NCBI GenBank assembly: GCA_035308965.1
Contig: DATGFN010000059.1
Span: 1 to 64,000, forward strand
Direction: 5' to 3'
Source of the DNA: DASYXZ01 sp035308965
Lineage (GTDB): Bacteria > Acidobacteriota > Terriglobia > UBA7540
DNA: 64,000 nucleotides
Under the pieces are notes generated by a model. That model searched no databases, was not told where the DNA came from, and saw nothing but the letters and a program-made list of their open reading frames with translations. A program made the position numbers and the translations under genes. Shown one piece after another: positions 18,316 to 25,460 of the stretch. Every line of letters begins with the position of its first letter. The stretch's first letter is position 1.

Positions 18316-19849
18316 TTGGAGACTCCCCTGTTCCCATCGAACTCGCAGCGTGCACAGGACCTTCCACCAATCGCTTGGCGACAGAAAGGAAGTCCGGGTT
18401 GCGATTAAAGACTTCATATTCGGCGAGTGGCGTTGGGGTAAGTTTCCAGCGTTGTTCCAGCCTGGCCAAATAGGCTTTCACACCTTTTTCCTCGGTCTCA
18501 GCGAGGAGGACATAAACTCCCTGCTCATCGGCATAGAGCAGATCGTATTCTCTCATCAAGCTCGCACCCAGGTCGCAGAGCTCTTTGTGCCCTGGCGATT
18601 CCTTGGATAGACGGAGAGCCAGGACCACCAGGGACAACCCGTTTTCGGTCGAGTGGGTTATTTCCGAGCGAATCCGGTCGTAAAAGTAGGCAAGGTTGGT
18701 GGTGCAGGTGGTTTGGTCCCTTTCAATTTCTGTGGTCACGCTGGTGTCGAGCGCCGGGGAATCCCGGCGGGTCTTGGACCCGTCATAGCGGTGCAAGAGG
18801 TTTTGGACCTTGAGTTTCAATATTCGTCCATCAATGGGCCGCTCCAAAATCTCGTCCACACCGGCTTTCATCATTTTTACCCGGTCGTGCGCCCGCCGGG
18901 TTTGATCGGCCACCAGGACGATGGGGACGTTCATCTTGTTGTGGCGAAGCTTCTTGCAAATCTCGAGACCATCGAGGCCCTTGATTTCTTTGTCCAGGAT
19001 GATCAGGTCGGGTTCTTCCGCGGCCACCTTGGCCAGACCGTCCGCCGGCTCTGCGGATTGAAGGACGGTGTATTGCTTCTCCAACAGACCGGCCAGAAAT
19101 TTTCGTTGTTCGTCGTCAGATTCAATAATCAAAACCTTGCGTTGCGCCGCGGGTGCGGCCCCGGGCGCATTGGCCTGCTGGGCTGGCGCCATAGACGCCA
19201 ATCCGACCCCGGGCGATATCTCAAAATCGATCTGGTTCGCCCGGCCTTTCTGGCCGGCAAAGCGTTCCAGAAACATCTTCCCCTGGTTGTGTTGTCCGGC
19301 GGCGGTTTCAAGGCGCAGGACTCCCAGCACAAAGTCTTTGCAATTGCCCAGGTATTCTTCCCCCTCGGGGGTGTCGAACAAGTAGAGGCAAGTTGCTTCA
19401 AGCTGGTTAAACGAATGGACAAGGGTGCGCGCCCGAAAGATGGCGGCGGAAATCGAAGGGGTTGAAAGCAGTGGCGTAACCGGATCGAAAACAAGCCGTT
19501 GAATTGTGCCCTCCCCCAGGAAAGCGTTTAACTCCCGCCAGATTTGGTCCTCATCTTTGAGGCGGGTGGAATTCTCGACCACCTTGGAGACGTATTCAAA
19601 AACGATGAGTTGATCGGTGCGGACGAACGGTTCCAAATCCAAGCCGAAGGCCTGCCCGTGTTCGAAGATGGTGGGGGCGGATCTTCGGGTAATGATCGCC
19701 ACGTTTTCACCGCTGATCAGGCCTTGATAGAGGAATTGGAGTGCGAAGGTGGTTTTCCCCGTTCCAATGTCCCCGTAGACCAGATAGTTCTTCTTTTCCT
19801 GAAGTCCGCCCGAAATTGCATCCAATCCGTCAAAGCCAGTTAGTATCAT
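18308..19849 (-). CDS. KaiC-like RecA-fold ATPase fused to response-regulator receiver and degenerate GGDEF-like domain
   Basis: 513 residues. Residues 1-215 form a KaiC/RadA-type domain with Walker A GDIGTGKTT (26-34) and a Walker B-like strand RLVFDP (118-123). Residues 238-355 form a receiver domain with acidic ESDDE and the predicted phospho-acceptor Asp286 (IILDKEI). The C-terminal part (about 380-500) has the predicted secondary-structure rhythm of a nucleotide-cyclase/GGDEF fold but no GGDEF motif. It probably couples phosphorylation to control of polysaccharide synthesis. It starts 14 bases after the cyclase gene and overlaps the TPR gene start. There are no kaiA or kaiB genes, so this is not a clock. 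Confidence 0.8.
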   Translation of the reverse strand: MILTGFDGLDAISGGLQEKKNYLVYGDIGTGKTTFALQFLYQGLISGENVAIITRRSAPTIFEHGQAFGLDLEPFVRTDQLIVFEYVSKVVENSTRLKDEDQIWRELNAFLGEGTIQRLVFDPVTPLLSTPSISAAIFRARTLVHSFNQLEATCLYLFDTPEGEEYLGNCKDFVLGVLRLETAAGQHNQGKMFLERFAGQKGRANQIDFEISPGVGLASMAPAQQANAPGAAPAAQRKVLIIESDDEQRKFLAGLLEKQYTVLQSAEPADGLAKVAAEEPDLIILDKEIKGLDGLEICKKLRHNKMNVPIVLVADQTRRAHDRVKMMKAGVDEILERPIDGRILKLKVQNLLHRYDGSKTRRDSPALDTSVTTEIERDQTTCTTNLAYFYDRIRSEITHSTENGLSLVVLALRLSKESPGHKELCDLGASLMREYDLLYADEQGVYVLLAETEEKGVKAYLARLEQRWKLTPTPLAEYEVFNRNPDFLSVAKRLVEGPVHAASSMGTGESPSV

Positions 19850-19863
19850 AGAATCTTAGCCGC

Positions 19864-20928
19864 CTATTTGGTGTCGGACGTAGTTTGAGGAACGCCAGCA
19901 CTCCACTGGTAAACCTTATAGCCATCCACCTCGTCCGGACAGAGCAGATGGCCGTTCTTATCGCGAAGCTCCTTGTAAATTTCTTCAGTTACGAAGATAC
20001 TATCCGGAAGAGCAGCTTTTTGCAAGTGCCCCGTAATATCGAGAACCCGGCTGGACAACAATTCAAGCGGGGTGGATTCGTCATAATTCACCTCGCCCGC
20101 ATTCAATCCACAGCGCACTTGAATGGGAAACCCTATCCGATTTTTTTCCTTGTTGAATATCGGGAGTTTTTTCAAGAGCTCCTTGGCGGCAGCACTGGCC
20201 AGATCAACCTGAGGAAAGCATGCCATCACCCCATCCGGAGTCCAACTGGCCGTGCGGTAACGGTACTTTTTGAAAATGCCTTCTATCATCGTCCGATATT
20301 CACGAAAGAGGTGCTCCAAAACCAGAGGGTCCTGCCCCACCTTCATGCGGGTGGAGCCAACGATATCCACTGACAAGAAAGCTAGTTTTTGCTTGGTTTT
20401 CTCAAGCCTCTTTTTGACCTTGGCAAGTTCGCGCAGCAGTTTGTCTCGTTCATCTTCCTGCTTGAAGGCGATGCCCTTGAACAATCCCCTTCCTGCCTTA
20501 TCGGCGGTCGTGGAAGAAAACGTTAATCCGTCGGCCGATTGTGTCTTGGCCCGGGAGGGTTTGAGTTGCCGAATCTTGTCCTTGGTTTGGAGCATGGCCA
20601 CCACTCTGATCCCCTGAAATTTTACGAACCTCATGGCAAAGTAAATCACCACGGCGACCATCAAGGGGAGAAGCTCAAAGTCGTGGAATTTTGTATTGGC
20701 TTTGATGACGGTCTTGAGGCCGTTGACCACGGGTTCCGCCAGATTGATGACGAAATGGCAGATCGCGTACTGGCTGAGCTGGACTGAATTCACCAGCGGA
20801 GAATTGATGAGGAAGTCGAGGGCAAAGACTCCGGCCAGAAATCCCAAGCCAAACATAAATGCCAGCCGGGTGACTCGGACGAATCCGAGCAGAAATTTAA
20901 GCCAATCGAATTGTGATTCGTCCGCCAT
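19864..20928 (-). CDS. Membrane-bound class III adenylate/guanylate cyclase
   Basis: 354 residues. Two hydrophobic segments (about 22-42 and 86-100) are followed by a linker with a coiled coil (about 155-180) and a class III cyclase catalytic domain (about 182-345). The two metal-binding aspartates are visible: Asp188 in LSVDIVGST and Asp232 in TPDGVMACF. GLNAGEV (274-280) matches the usual G-x-x-x-G-x-[VI] strand. It would make cAMP or cGMP at the inner membrane. It is the first gene of the exopolysaccharide operon, 14 bases from the KaiC-like gene, so a cyclic nucleotide may control polymer output. Confidence 0.85.
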   Translation of the reverse strand: MADESQFDWLKFLLGFVRVTRLAFMFGLGFLAGVFALDFLINSPLVNSVQLSQYAICHFVINLAEPVVNGLKTVIKANTKFHDFELLPLMVAVVIYFAMRFVKFQGIRVVAMLQTKDKIRQLKPSRAKTQSADGLTFSSTTADKAGRGLFKGIAFKQEDERDKLLRELAKVKKRLEKTKQKLAFLSVDIVGSTRMKVGQDPLVLEHLFREYRTMIEGIFKKYRYRTASWTPDGVMACFPQVDLASAAAKELLKKLPIFNKEKNRIGFPIQVRCGLNAGEVNYDESTPLELLSSRVLDITGHLQKAALPDSIFVTEEIYKELRDKNGHLLCPDEVDGYKVYQWSAGVPQTTSDTK

Positions 20929-21096
20929 TAAATCAGACAGCGCTCCAGAAAATTTGGCAGAGTGTCCCAGGAGGGCAGGGGAAATACAAGTTCCATTTAA
21001 CGAGAAACCGCGCCATCTCCGTCCACATCACCATTCAACGTGCTCCATCGTCTGATTCCCAGTTTAATTCATCATCACAAGACGCGGCCCCGCCTT

Positions 21097-21134
21097 TTAT
21101 GCGGCACCCGGGGAAAATTTGAGGTGCGGCATAA
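21097..21134. other. Strong intergenic inverted repeat
   Basis: TTATGC-G-GCACC (21097-21108) pairs with GGTGC-G-GCATAA (21123-21134), giving 11 base pairs with one internal mismatch and a 14-base loop. It lies immediately after the predicted structured RNA in the minus direction. No T-run follows on either strand, so it is not a standard intrinsic terminator. Confidence 0.5.
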
Positions 21135-21140
21135 CCGGTA

Positions 21141-21320
21141 ATCGCGTTGGCGCTCCGAGACGAGCCACCGCGCCATTACGACACTCGCGAAGTGCTGACA
21201 GGTCTTCACGAGGGCTCCGGGCGCAGCTTTCAGTCTCTTCAGACTTCGCCTCCGTTGGTCGTGTGTTTTTTCAGACGCACGATCCTGCTAGGGTCGGCTT
21301 TTCCCTAAAGGCCTCGCGAT
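21141..21320 (-). ncRNA. Candidate structured RNA upstream of the exopolysaccharide operon
   Basis: Read on the minus strand, this 180-base stretch closes with AUCGCG (5', 21320-21315) pairing CGCGAU (3', 21146-21141), extended by GGC/GCC. Inside are several local hairpins: UAGGG/CCCUA; UCGUGCGU/ACACACGA with one mismatch; AGUCU-GAAG-AGACU within GGCG/CGCC; and a GAGCC/GGCUC stem enclosing CACU-UCGCG-AGUG. A consensus-like TATAAT lies just upstream. The RNA ends about 212 bases before the cyclase start, so it may be a cis-regulatory leader or an independent small RNA. It does not match any riboswitch consensus I can recall. Confidence 0.5.
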
Positions 21321-21328
21321 AGGGGCGA

Positions 21329-21334
21329 ATTATA
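21329..21334 (-). promoter_or_regulatory. Possible -10 element for the structured RNA/operon
   Basis: TATAAT on the minus strand, 9 bases before the closing stem of the structured RNA. TTGAAA lies upstream but with about 21 bases of spacing, too long for a standard -35, so only the -10 is supported. Confidence 0.35.
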
Positions 21335-21737
21335 CCACAACCATTTTTCTTCTCTTTTCAATTAGTTTTGCCAATGCTTTTCTTTAGCTGAATGGCTTGG
21401 GGAGCGGCTTTTTCGTTGGCCTTTCATCGCCATTGCCGTCTTCAGCACTGAGTCTTTTGGAGATTTCGTATTCATAAGGGAACTAAAAAGCAGCCCGGGC
21501 GTTGTGAAAAGGGCCCAGGAGGAAGGCGGGGATTGAAACCATAGGTGTGAGGCCACTGCCGGTTATTGAACTTGGCAGGCGCGGCCAGGATGGGATGGGA
21601 TAGTTGATTGAAGGTTGCATTGAAAATAACTGGGGGAAGAAGAGAAAGACCCGGGCCTGAGTTCCGTGTGATGGTTTCCCTCAGGACCCGGGTCCCATAC
21701 TCGACTCTACGTTCTTGTGCGCTGGCCTTGGGGTGAT
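21335..21737. other. Gene-free stretch, about 400 bases
   Basis: I see no convincing gene. A 37-codon minus-strand frame (21472-21362) is Lys/Ser-rich but has no ribosome-binding site. With the structured RNA and the leader at 20929-21140, this makes an 809-base non-coding interval between the cyclase gene and the next small gene. Confidence 0.4.
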
Positions 21738-22055
21738 CTACTTTCCGTAATCTTTAGCAGCCTTCGCAATCGAGGGACCGGCCTTGGCCAAGTCTTGCGG
21801 ATTCATAATCGGCCGGAAAGAAAGTTTCGCGTTGAATGCCAGAAACCAGGGCTCGGCAATCCCCGGGATCTCCGACGAATCCTTCATGTCGAAAACGATG
21901 GAGCCCGATCTTTGTCCGTCGTCGTCCGCATAGAAATACGCCGCTTCCGGCTTCAGGTCGGCCAGAATGCGCTCGACAGTAGAACCCAGGGTTCCAGCCT
22001 TGGCAGCGGCATTTCCGGCATCGACGGGAATAGAGACTCTAAGTAACATTCGCAT
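21738..22055 (-). CDS. Conserved small protein of unknown function (105 residues)
   Basis: The start ATG 22055 follows a strong GAGGAGG. The sequence opens with the strand-like MLLRVSIPVDAGNAAAK, then a helix and AYFYADDDGQRSGSIVFDM. It ends in a region rich in small residues (MNPQDLAKAGPSIAKAAKDYGK). The pattern suggests a compact alpha/beta, ferredoxin-like (dimeric alpha-beta barrel) fold. Similar soil-bacterial proteins are annotated only as hypothetical. No catalytic motif is evident. It is monocistronic. Confidence 0.7.
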   Translation of the reverse strand: MRMLLRVSIPVDAGNAAAKAGTLGSTVERILADLKPEAAYFYADDDGQRSGSIVFDMKDSSEIPGIAEPWFLAFNAKLSFRPIMNPQDLAKAGPSIAKAAKDYGK

Positions 22056-22171
22056 GTGGTTTTCCTCCTCGAGAAGGCAATACTTTTACAAAAGTCGCCC
22101 GGGTGATGTCAACTGCAATTTAAGTTTTTATTTCCTGCCTGGATGAAAAAATCCGACTGTTCCCGGCAAAA

Positions 22172-22198
22172 TTGAATTTTACTATCCTCTTTTATAAT
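22172..22198 (+). promoter_or_regulatory. Possible sigma-70-like promoter of the ACT-domain gene
   Basis: TTGAAT (22172-22177) and TATAAT (22193-22198) are separated by 15 bases, slightly short. It would give a 5' leader of about 165 bases before ATG 22370. The remaining sequence of the 314-base gap 22056-22369 shows no gene. Confidence 0.35.
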
Positions 22199-22369
22199 TG
22201 CGGCCGCCCATTCTTCTCCTCGTCTGCTGTCGCGGCAAGCGGCTTAATGAAAGAATGGCCCCTCTTTATGCCTCTCGTTCCGCCAAAACCAGAGCTAGCC
22301 CAAACCAATCGACTCATATTATGATTTGGACTATTCGACCAGGGGGCAGGTCAGAAGGAGTCTAGTCAC

Positions 22370-22780
22370 ATGGCGAAGGCGAAGGAGTTTATCGTAACGA
22401 TTGAAGACAAACCGGGCGCCCTGGGAAAGTGCTTTCACGCTTTGGCGGAGCGCGGAGTGAACGTCCTGGCGTTCCAATCGTTTGTCGAGGAGCGCGAAAG
22501 TCTGGTCCGATTCCTGGCCGATGATATGGACAGCGCCAAGGCGGTTCTGGGGAGCCTGCACATGATCTTCGAAGAGACGGAGGTCGCCGTAGCCAGGCTG
22601 GCGCACCGGCCGGGTGAGTTGGCCCGCGCCGCCTCGAAGCTGGGAGAAAATCAGATTAACGTTGACTACAGTTACTGCGGCCTGGAGCCCGGCTCGACAC
22701 TGGGGCTGTTGGTCTTCGGGGTTGACAAGGTAACCAAGGCGGCGAGCCTTCTCGACGAGCTAGCCGCGGAAGATGCCTAA
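22370..22780 (+). CDS. Tandem ACT-domain protein
   Basis: 136 residues. It consists of two ACT-like modules, about 5-65 (FIVTIEDKPGALGKCFHAL) and 72-130 (HRPGELARAASKLGENQINV). The D-x-P-G-x-L signature loop is present in the first and RPGEL in the second. ACT domains bind amino acids or other small ligands and regulate metabolism; no catalytic domain is attached. AAGGAG precedes the ATG. The ligand cannot be told from the sequence, and the gene has no operon partner here. Confidence 0.82.
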   Translation: MAKAKEFIVTIEDKPGALGKCFHALAERGVNVLAFQSFVEERESLVRFLADDMDSAKAVLGSLHMIFEETEVAVARLAHRPGELARAASKLGENQINVDYSYCGLEPGSTLGLLVFGVDKVTKAASLLDELAAEDA

Positions 22781-22869
22781 AATGAGAAACTGAGTCCGAC
22801 TTGACCCAAGAAACTGAGCATGCCGGGACCTGACCAGGCGCACGTAATAGCCAATGGTATGGAAGTATT

Positions 22870-22944
22870 GCGTCCCCGACGGGATTTGAATCCGTGTTCA
22901 CCCTGAAAGGGTAATTCGAACCGAGTAGACGCTATGTGGAATAG
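22870..22944 (-). pseudogene. Decayed tRNA-Glu gene (likely old attachment site)
   Basis: On the minus strand the 3' part reads as a tRNA-Glu anticodon arm (UUACC-CUUUCAG-GGUGA, anticodon UUC). A T-arm with one mismatch (ACGGA-UUCAAAU-CCCGU) and the acceptor half CGGGGAC-G follow. The 5' acceptor half and D-arm are degraded (AUUCCAC instead of GUCCCCG), and CCA is missing. Its 3' half matches the fragment at 33580-33623 in the same orientation. The surrounding gap 22781-23183 (403 bases) shows nothing else. Confidence 0.6.
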
Positions 22945-23183
22945 AGCGATTTCTTCAGAATAGCTCCGGATTTAGATGTTGGCTCAAACTGAACGGAGTT
23001 GTCATGCCAATCCCATGTCAGCATAAGCCCGGAATAGCTCTTGCTTATCTCGTCCCTTTTCGACTATTCTTCAACCCGCATCCCGCATAAGACCGTTGCA
23101 TGCGCCGCCCGCGAACCCTGCGGGGATTCCAGAAAGGTTTCCCTTCCGCGACGTGTCGATCAATCGAAAAACTGGAGAGTATT

Positions 23184-23693
23184 ATGACCAAGCGATTTTT
23201 GTTGCTCGTCGTGCTAGTGGTGTGCGTCGGCTTGCCACTGGCTTTTGCCCAGAAGGGCGCCGGGAAGCCGTACCTGGCGCGAGATCCAAAAACCTGCGAT
23301 TCGCGGAAGGCGCCGGAGAAAGGGGAGATATCCGCAGCGCAAGCCGCACAGTACTTGACTTGCGATATGGAAGTCATCAATGGTTTCGGACAGCTAAGTC
23401 AGGTCACCGATGTCAAAGTGGAAGTCGGCAAGGGACGCCCCTTCAATATCAACACCGACTCAATTCCCGATATTGATGTTTCCGCCCTCGTGTTCAACAT
23501 TCGGGGCAGCTACAACTGGGCCTATTGTTCAAAAGTGGACGGCACGGTTACGGTGGCCGGCAAGAATTGCAGCAGAGGACCCCAGCCGGCGGCTCAAGGG
23601 ATGTGCTACAAGAATAATTTTGGCGACTGGCACTGTTCCATGCGCGATGGCGCGGCTTTTATGCGCATGGTTATTGGTCCACCCCTGGAATAG
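23184..23693 (+). CDS. Small exported protein, member 1 of a tandem paralogous pair
   Basis: 169 residues from ATG 23184, with GGAGAG upstream. A frame continues to 23100, but only the inner ATG starts a clean signal peptide (FLLLVVLVVCVGLPLAFA, cleavage near AFAQ). The mature part begins QKGAGKPYLARDPKTC and has about six Cys, including a C-terminal MCYKNNFGDWHC. The next gene encodes a paralogue sharing QxGAGKxY-x-x-RDPxxC, S-x-x-Q-x-x-x-Y-x-x-C and FG-[DE]-W-x-C. Exported to periplasm or outside; function unknown. Confidence 0.75.
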   Translation: MTKRFLLLVVLVVCVGLPLAFAQKGAGKPYLARDPKTCDSRKAPEKGEISAAQAAQYLTCDMEVINGFGQLSQVTDVKVEVGKGRPFNINTDSIPDIDVSALVFNIRGSYNWAYCSKVDGTVTVAGKNCSRGPQPAAQGMCYKNNFGDWHCSMRDGAAFMRMVIGPPLE

Positions 23694-23727
23694 CGATCAA
23701 CTCCACTCCGGAGTTGGGGATTATACG

Positions 23728-23756
23728 TTTACAGAAATAACCGAATAAAGTAATAT
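23728..23756 (+). promoter_or_regulatory. Predicted sigma-70-like promoter
   Basis: TTTACA (23728-23733), a 17-base spacer and TAATAT (23751-23756) lie in an AT-rich stretch 32 bases before ATG 23788. This is a good match in sequence and spacing for the second exported paralogue. Confidence 0.45.
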
Positions 23757-23787
23757 CATTGTTAACATTGACTGTTTTGGAGGACAC

Positions 23788-24309
23788 ATGATGAAAAGCA
23801 CTTTGTTGACAATCTTTGTATTTGCGGGCGCCCTCACACTGGCGTACGGCCAGGAAGGCGCGGGCAAAAAGTACGATACGAGGGATCCCTTTGAATGCAA
23901 GTCGATGAAGGAACCCGCCACGGGCGCTCCATCGCCCAGCCAGGTGAAAGACTACGTTCGATGCAACAAGATCAGCGGGGAGAGTATTGCGGGGGGCTAC
24001 ATTTATTTATATGAAAACGCGGAGTTTGAAATCGGCAAAGCACGGCCGTTTTCGGCTTGGTCTGACGCAGGAAGGCGGGACATCGACAATACCCAGCCGG
24101 TGTACCCGATTCGGGGAGCGGTTGATAGCTATTCTTGCCGGCCCCCCGGCTCCATGGGGTTTCCGCCCGGAAAGAATTGTAACGTCAGGAAGGCGGCTTC
24201 ATTTACCGGCACCTGTTTCAAAACATCCTTCGGTGAATGGAGTTGCCAGGGGAAACTAATGGGCGATCCCTTGTCCGGAGTGCAAAACCAAGTGCCTCCC
24301 CCAAAATAA
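23788..24309 (+). CDS. Small exported protein, member 2 of the tandem pair
   Basis: 173 residues. The signal peptide (STLLTIFVFAGALTLAYG) ends near AYGQ. The mature part starts QEGAGKKYDTRDPFEC, with spaced Cys residues and a C-terminal TCFKTSFGEWSC. It aligns along its length with the preceding gene product, so the pair arose by tandem duplication. GGAGGACAC precedes ATG 23788, and a promoter-like sequence lies just upstream, suggesting it can be expressed separately. Function unknown. Confidence 0.75.
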   Translation: MMKSTLLTIFVFAGALTLAYGQEGAGKKYDTRDPFECKSMKEPATGAPSPSQVKDYVRCNKISGESIAGGYIYLYENAEFEIGKARPFSAWSDAGRRDIDNTQPVYPIRGAVDSYSCRPPGSMGFPPGKNCNVRKAASFTGTCFKTSFGEWSCQGKLMGDPLSGVQNQVPPPK

Positions 24310-24783
24310 ATTTCCAGGAATTGACACTTCTAGCGTGGAACATCACGGCGTGGGAATGGCTTCAGGCTGACTGCGAGGCCCTGGTTCTTCCTCGCGGAAT
24401 GCCGAGAATATGGCGGGCTCCGGCCGACGGCGGTGGCATTTTCCTTTTAGAAAAGGGAGTGTGTACGCCGGATCAATTCCTCCCGCTGTTTGACTCATTT
24501 TTCTGACCCCAAGAAACTGAACAGAAGAGAATTCATCAAGCGCGCGCGGGGAATAGACGAATCCGCGCCGCGGGTTTTCCCATCACGGCGCCTGATTCTG
24601 AAGCCCCCCAGATTTGGGTGACTCGTTCTGGTGCGAGGATTGGGGGAAGAACATCAGCACGGAACATGAAATTCCGGTGAGGGTTGGAGATAGCCTCGAT
24701 ATTCATTGGGTTCCTCTTGTCTTAGGCCGGCATGGCATGATACACATGGGGTGATCACAAAGATTATTTGAAGGGGGGTCCCC
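24310..24783. other. Gene-free stretch, 474 bases
   Basis: No convincing coding frame on either strand. CCCAAGAAACTGA occurs near 24509 and also near 22807, a short direct repeat of unknown meaning. The last bases hold the purine-rich ribosome-binding site of the GAF gene. Confidence 0.4.
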
Positions 24784-25386
24784 ATGCCGGAAAATTCTGC
24801 TTGGGCCTGGAAACCTGATCTTCCGATCAACGAAACCGCCAGGTTGGAGGCGCTGCGTCGATACGAAATTCTCGACACGGCCCCCGAACAGGAATTTGAT
24901 GATCTGACACTCTTGGCGGCTCAAGTTTGCGACGTGCCGATCGCCTTGATCAGTCTGGTGGACAGTGACCGCCAATGGTTCAAATCGAAAATCGGCACAA
25001 CCATGGAAGGGTCTTCGAGAGAAATATCTTTCTGCGGACATGCCATTCTTCAGCCTGAACTATTCGTGGTCCCCGATACTTCAACGGACGTCCGCTTCGC
25101 AACCAATCCGCTGGTAACCGCCGAACCCCACATCAGGTTTTACGCTGGCGCCCCCTTGACCACCACCGAAGGTCAGGCGATTGGGACGTTGTGCGTCATC
25201 GACCGCAGGCGGCGCGAGTTAACCGAACAACAGCGTGAAGCATTAAACGCATTAAAACGGCAGGTGATGCGGCAACTGGAAATACGCAGTTGCATTGCCG
25301 ACTTGAAACGTCTTGTCTCTGAAGGTGATCGGGTGAGCGATCAGCTTAACCGCTTATCAAAAAAATTCACTTACCGCGTCTCGTGA
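24784..25386 (+). CDS. Stand-alone GAF-domain protein
   Basis: 200 residues. A short N-terminal stretch typical of this group (NETARLEALRRYEILDTAPE) is followed by a GAF domain (about 35-170; DDLTLLAAQVCDVPIALISL, SFCGHAIL, AGAPLTT, IGTLCVID). The tail is helical. This type often precedes kinase or GGDEF modules as a sensor; here no output domain follows, so it may act through a partner. It is cytosolic. The ATG follows GAAGGGGGGT. It converges on the GH144-like gene. Confidence 0.82.
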   Translation: MPENSAWAWKPDLPINETARLEALRRYEILDTAPEQEFDDLTLLAAQVCDVPIALISLVDSDRQWFKSKIGTTMEGSSREISFCGHAILQPELFVVPDTSTDVRFATNPLVTAEPHIRFYAGAPLTTTEGQAIGTLCVIDRRRRELTEQQREALNALKRQVMRQLEIRSCIADLKRLVSEGDRVSDQLNRLSKKFTYRVS

Positions 25387-25460
25387 CACACTCAAGGCGT
25401 TCCTTTGCGGCAATGTCACTCTTTGAAGTCCCTTCTTCGTATTTCCAATTTCGATTCAGT

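Noticed and set aside
17566..18408. 280-codon plus-strand open frame opposite the TPR gene
   Set aside because: Antisense shadow of a strongly supported TPR/beta-barrel gene; no domain or ribosome-binding site.
18653..19465. 270-codon plus-strand open frame
   Set aside because: Lies entirely opposite the KaiC-receiver gene, and its composition mirrors that gene.
18308..19849. Circadian-clock KaiC
   Set aside because: Only one KaiC domain, fused to a receiver, and no kaiA or kaiB nearby.
19864..20928. CBASS-type cyclase
   Set aside because: It is a class III cyclase with membrane segments in an exopolysaccharide operon, not a CD-NTase with an adjacent effector.
21141..21320. 6S RNA, cobalamin, GEMM or RNase P identity for the structured RNA
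   Set aside because: The multibranched fold does not fit the single long hairpin of 6S RNA, and the conserved sequence blocks of the other families are missing.
21362..21472. 37-codon Lys/Ser-rich minus-strand frame
   Set aside because: No ribosome-binding site and no neighbour suggesting a function.
22870..22944. Functional tRNA-Glu gene
   Set aside because: The 5' acceptor strand does not pair with the 3' strand, the T-stem has a mismatch, and CCA is absent.
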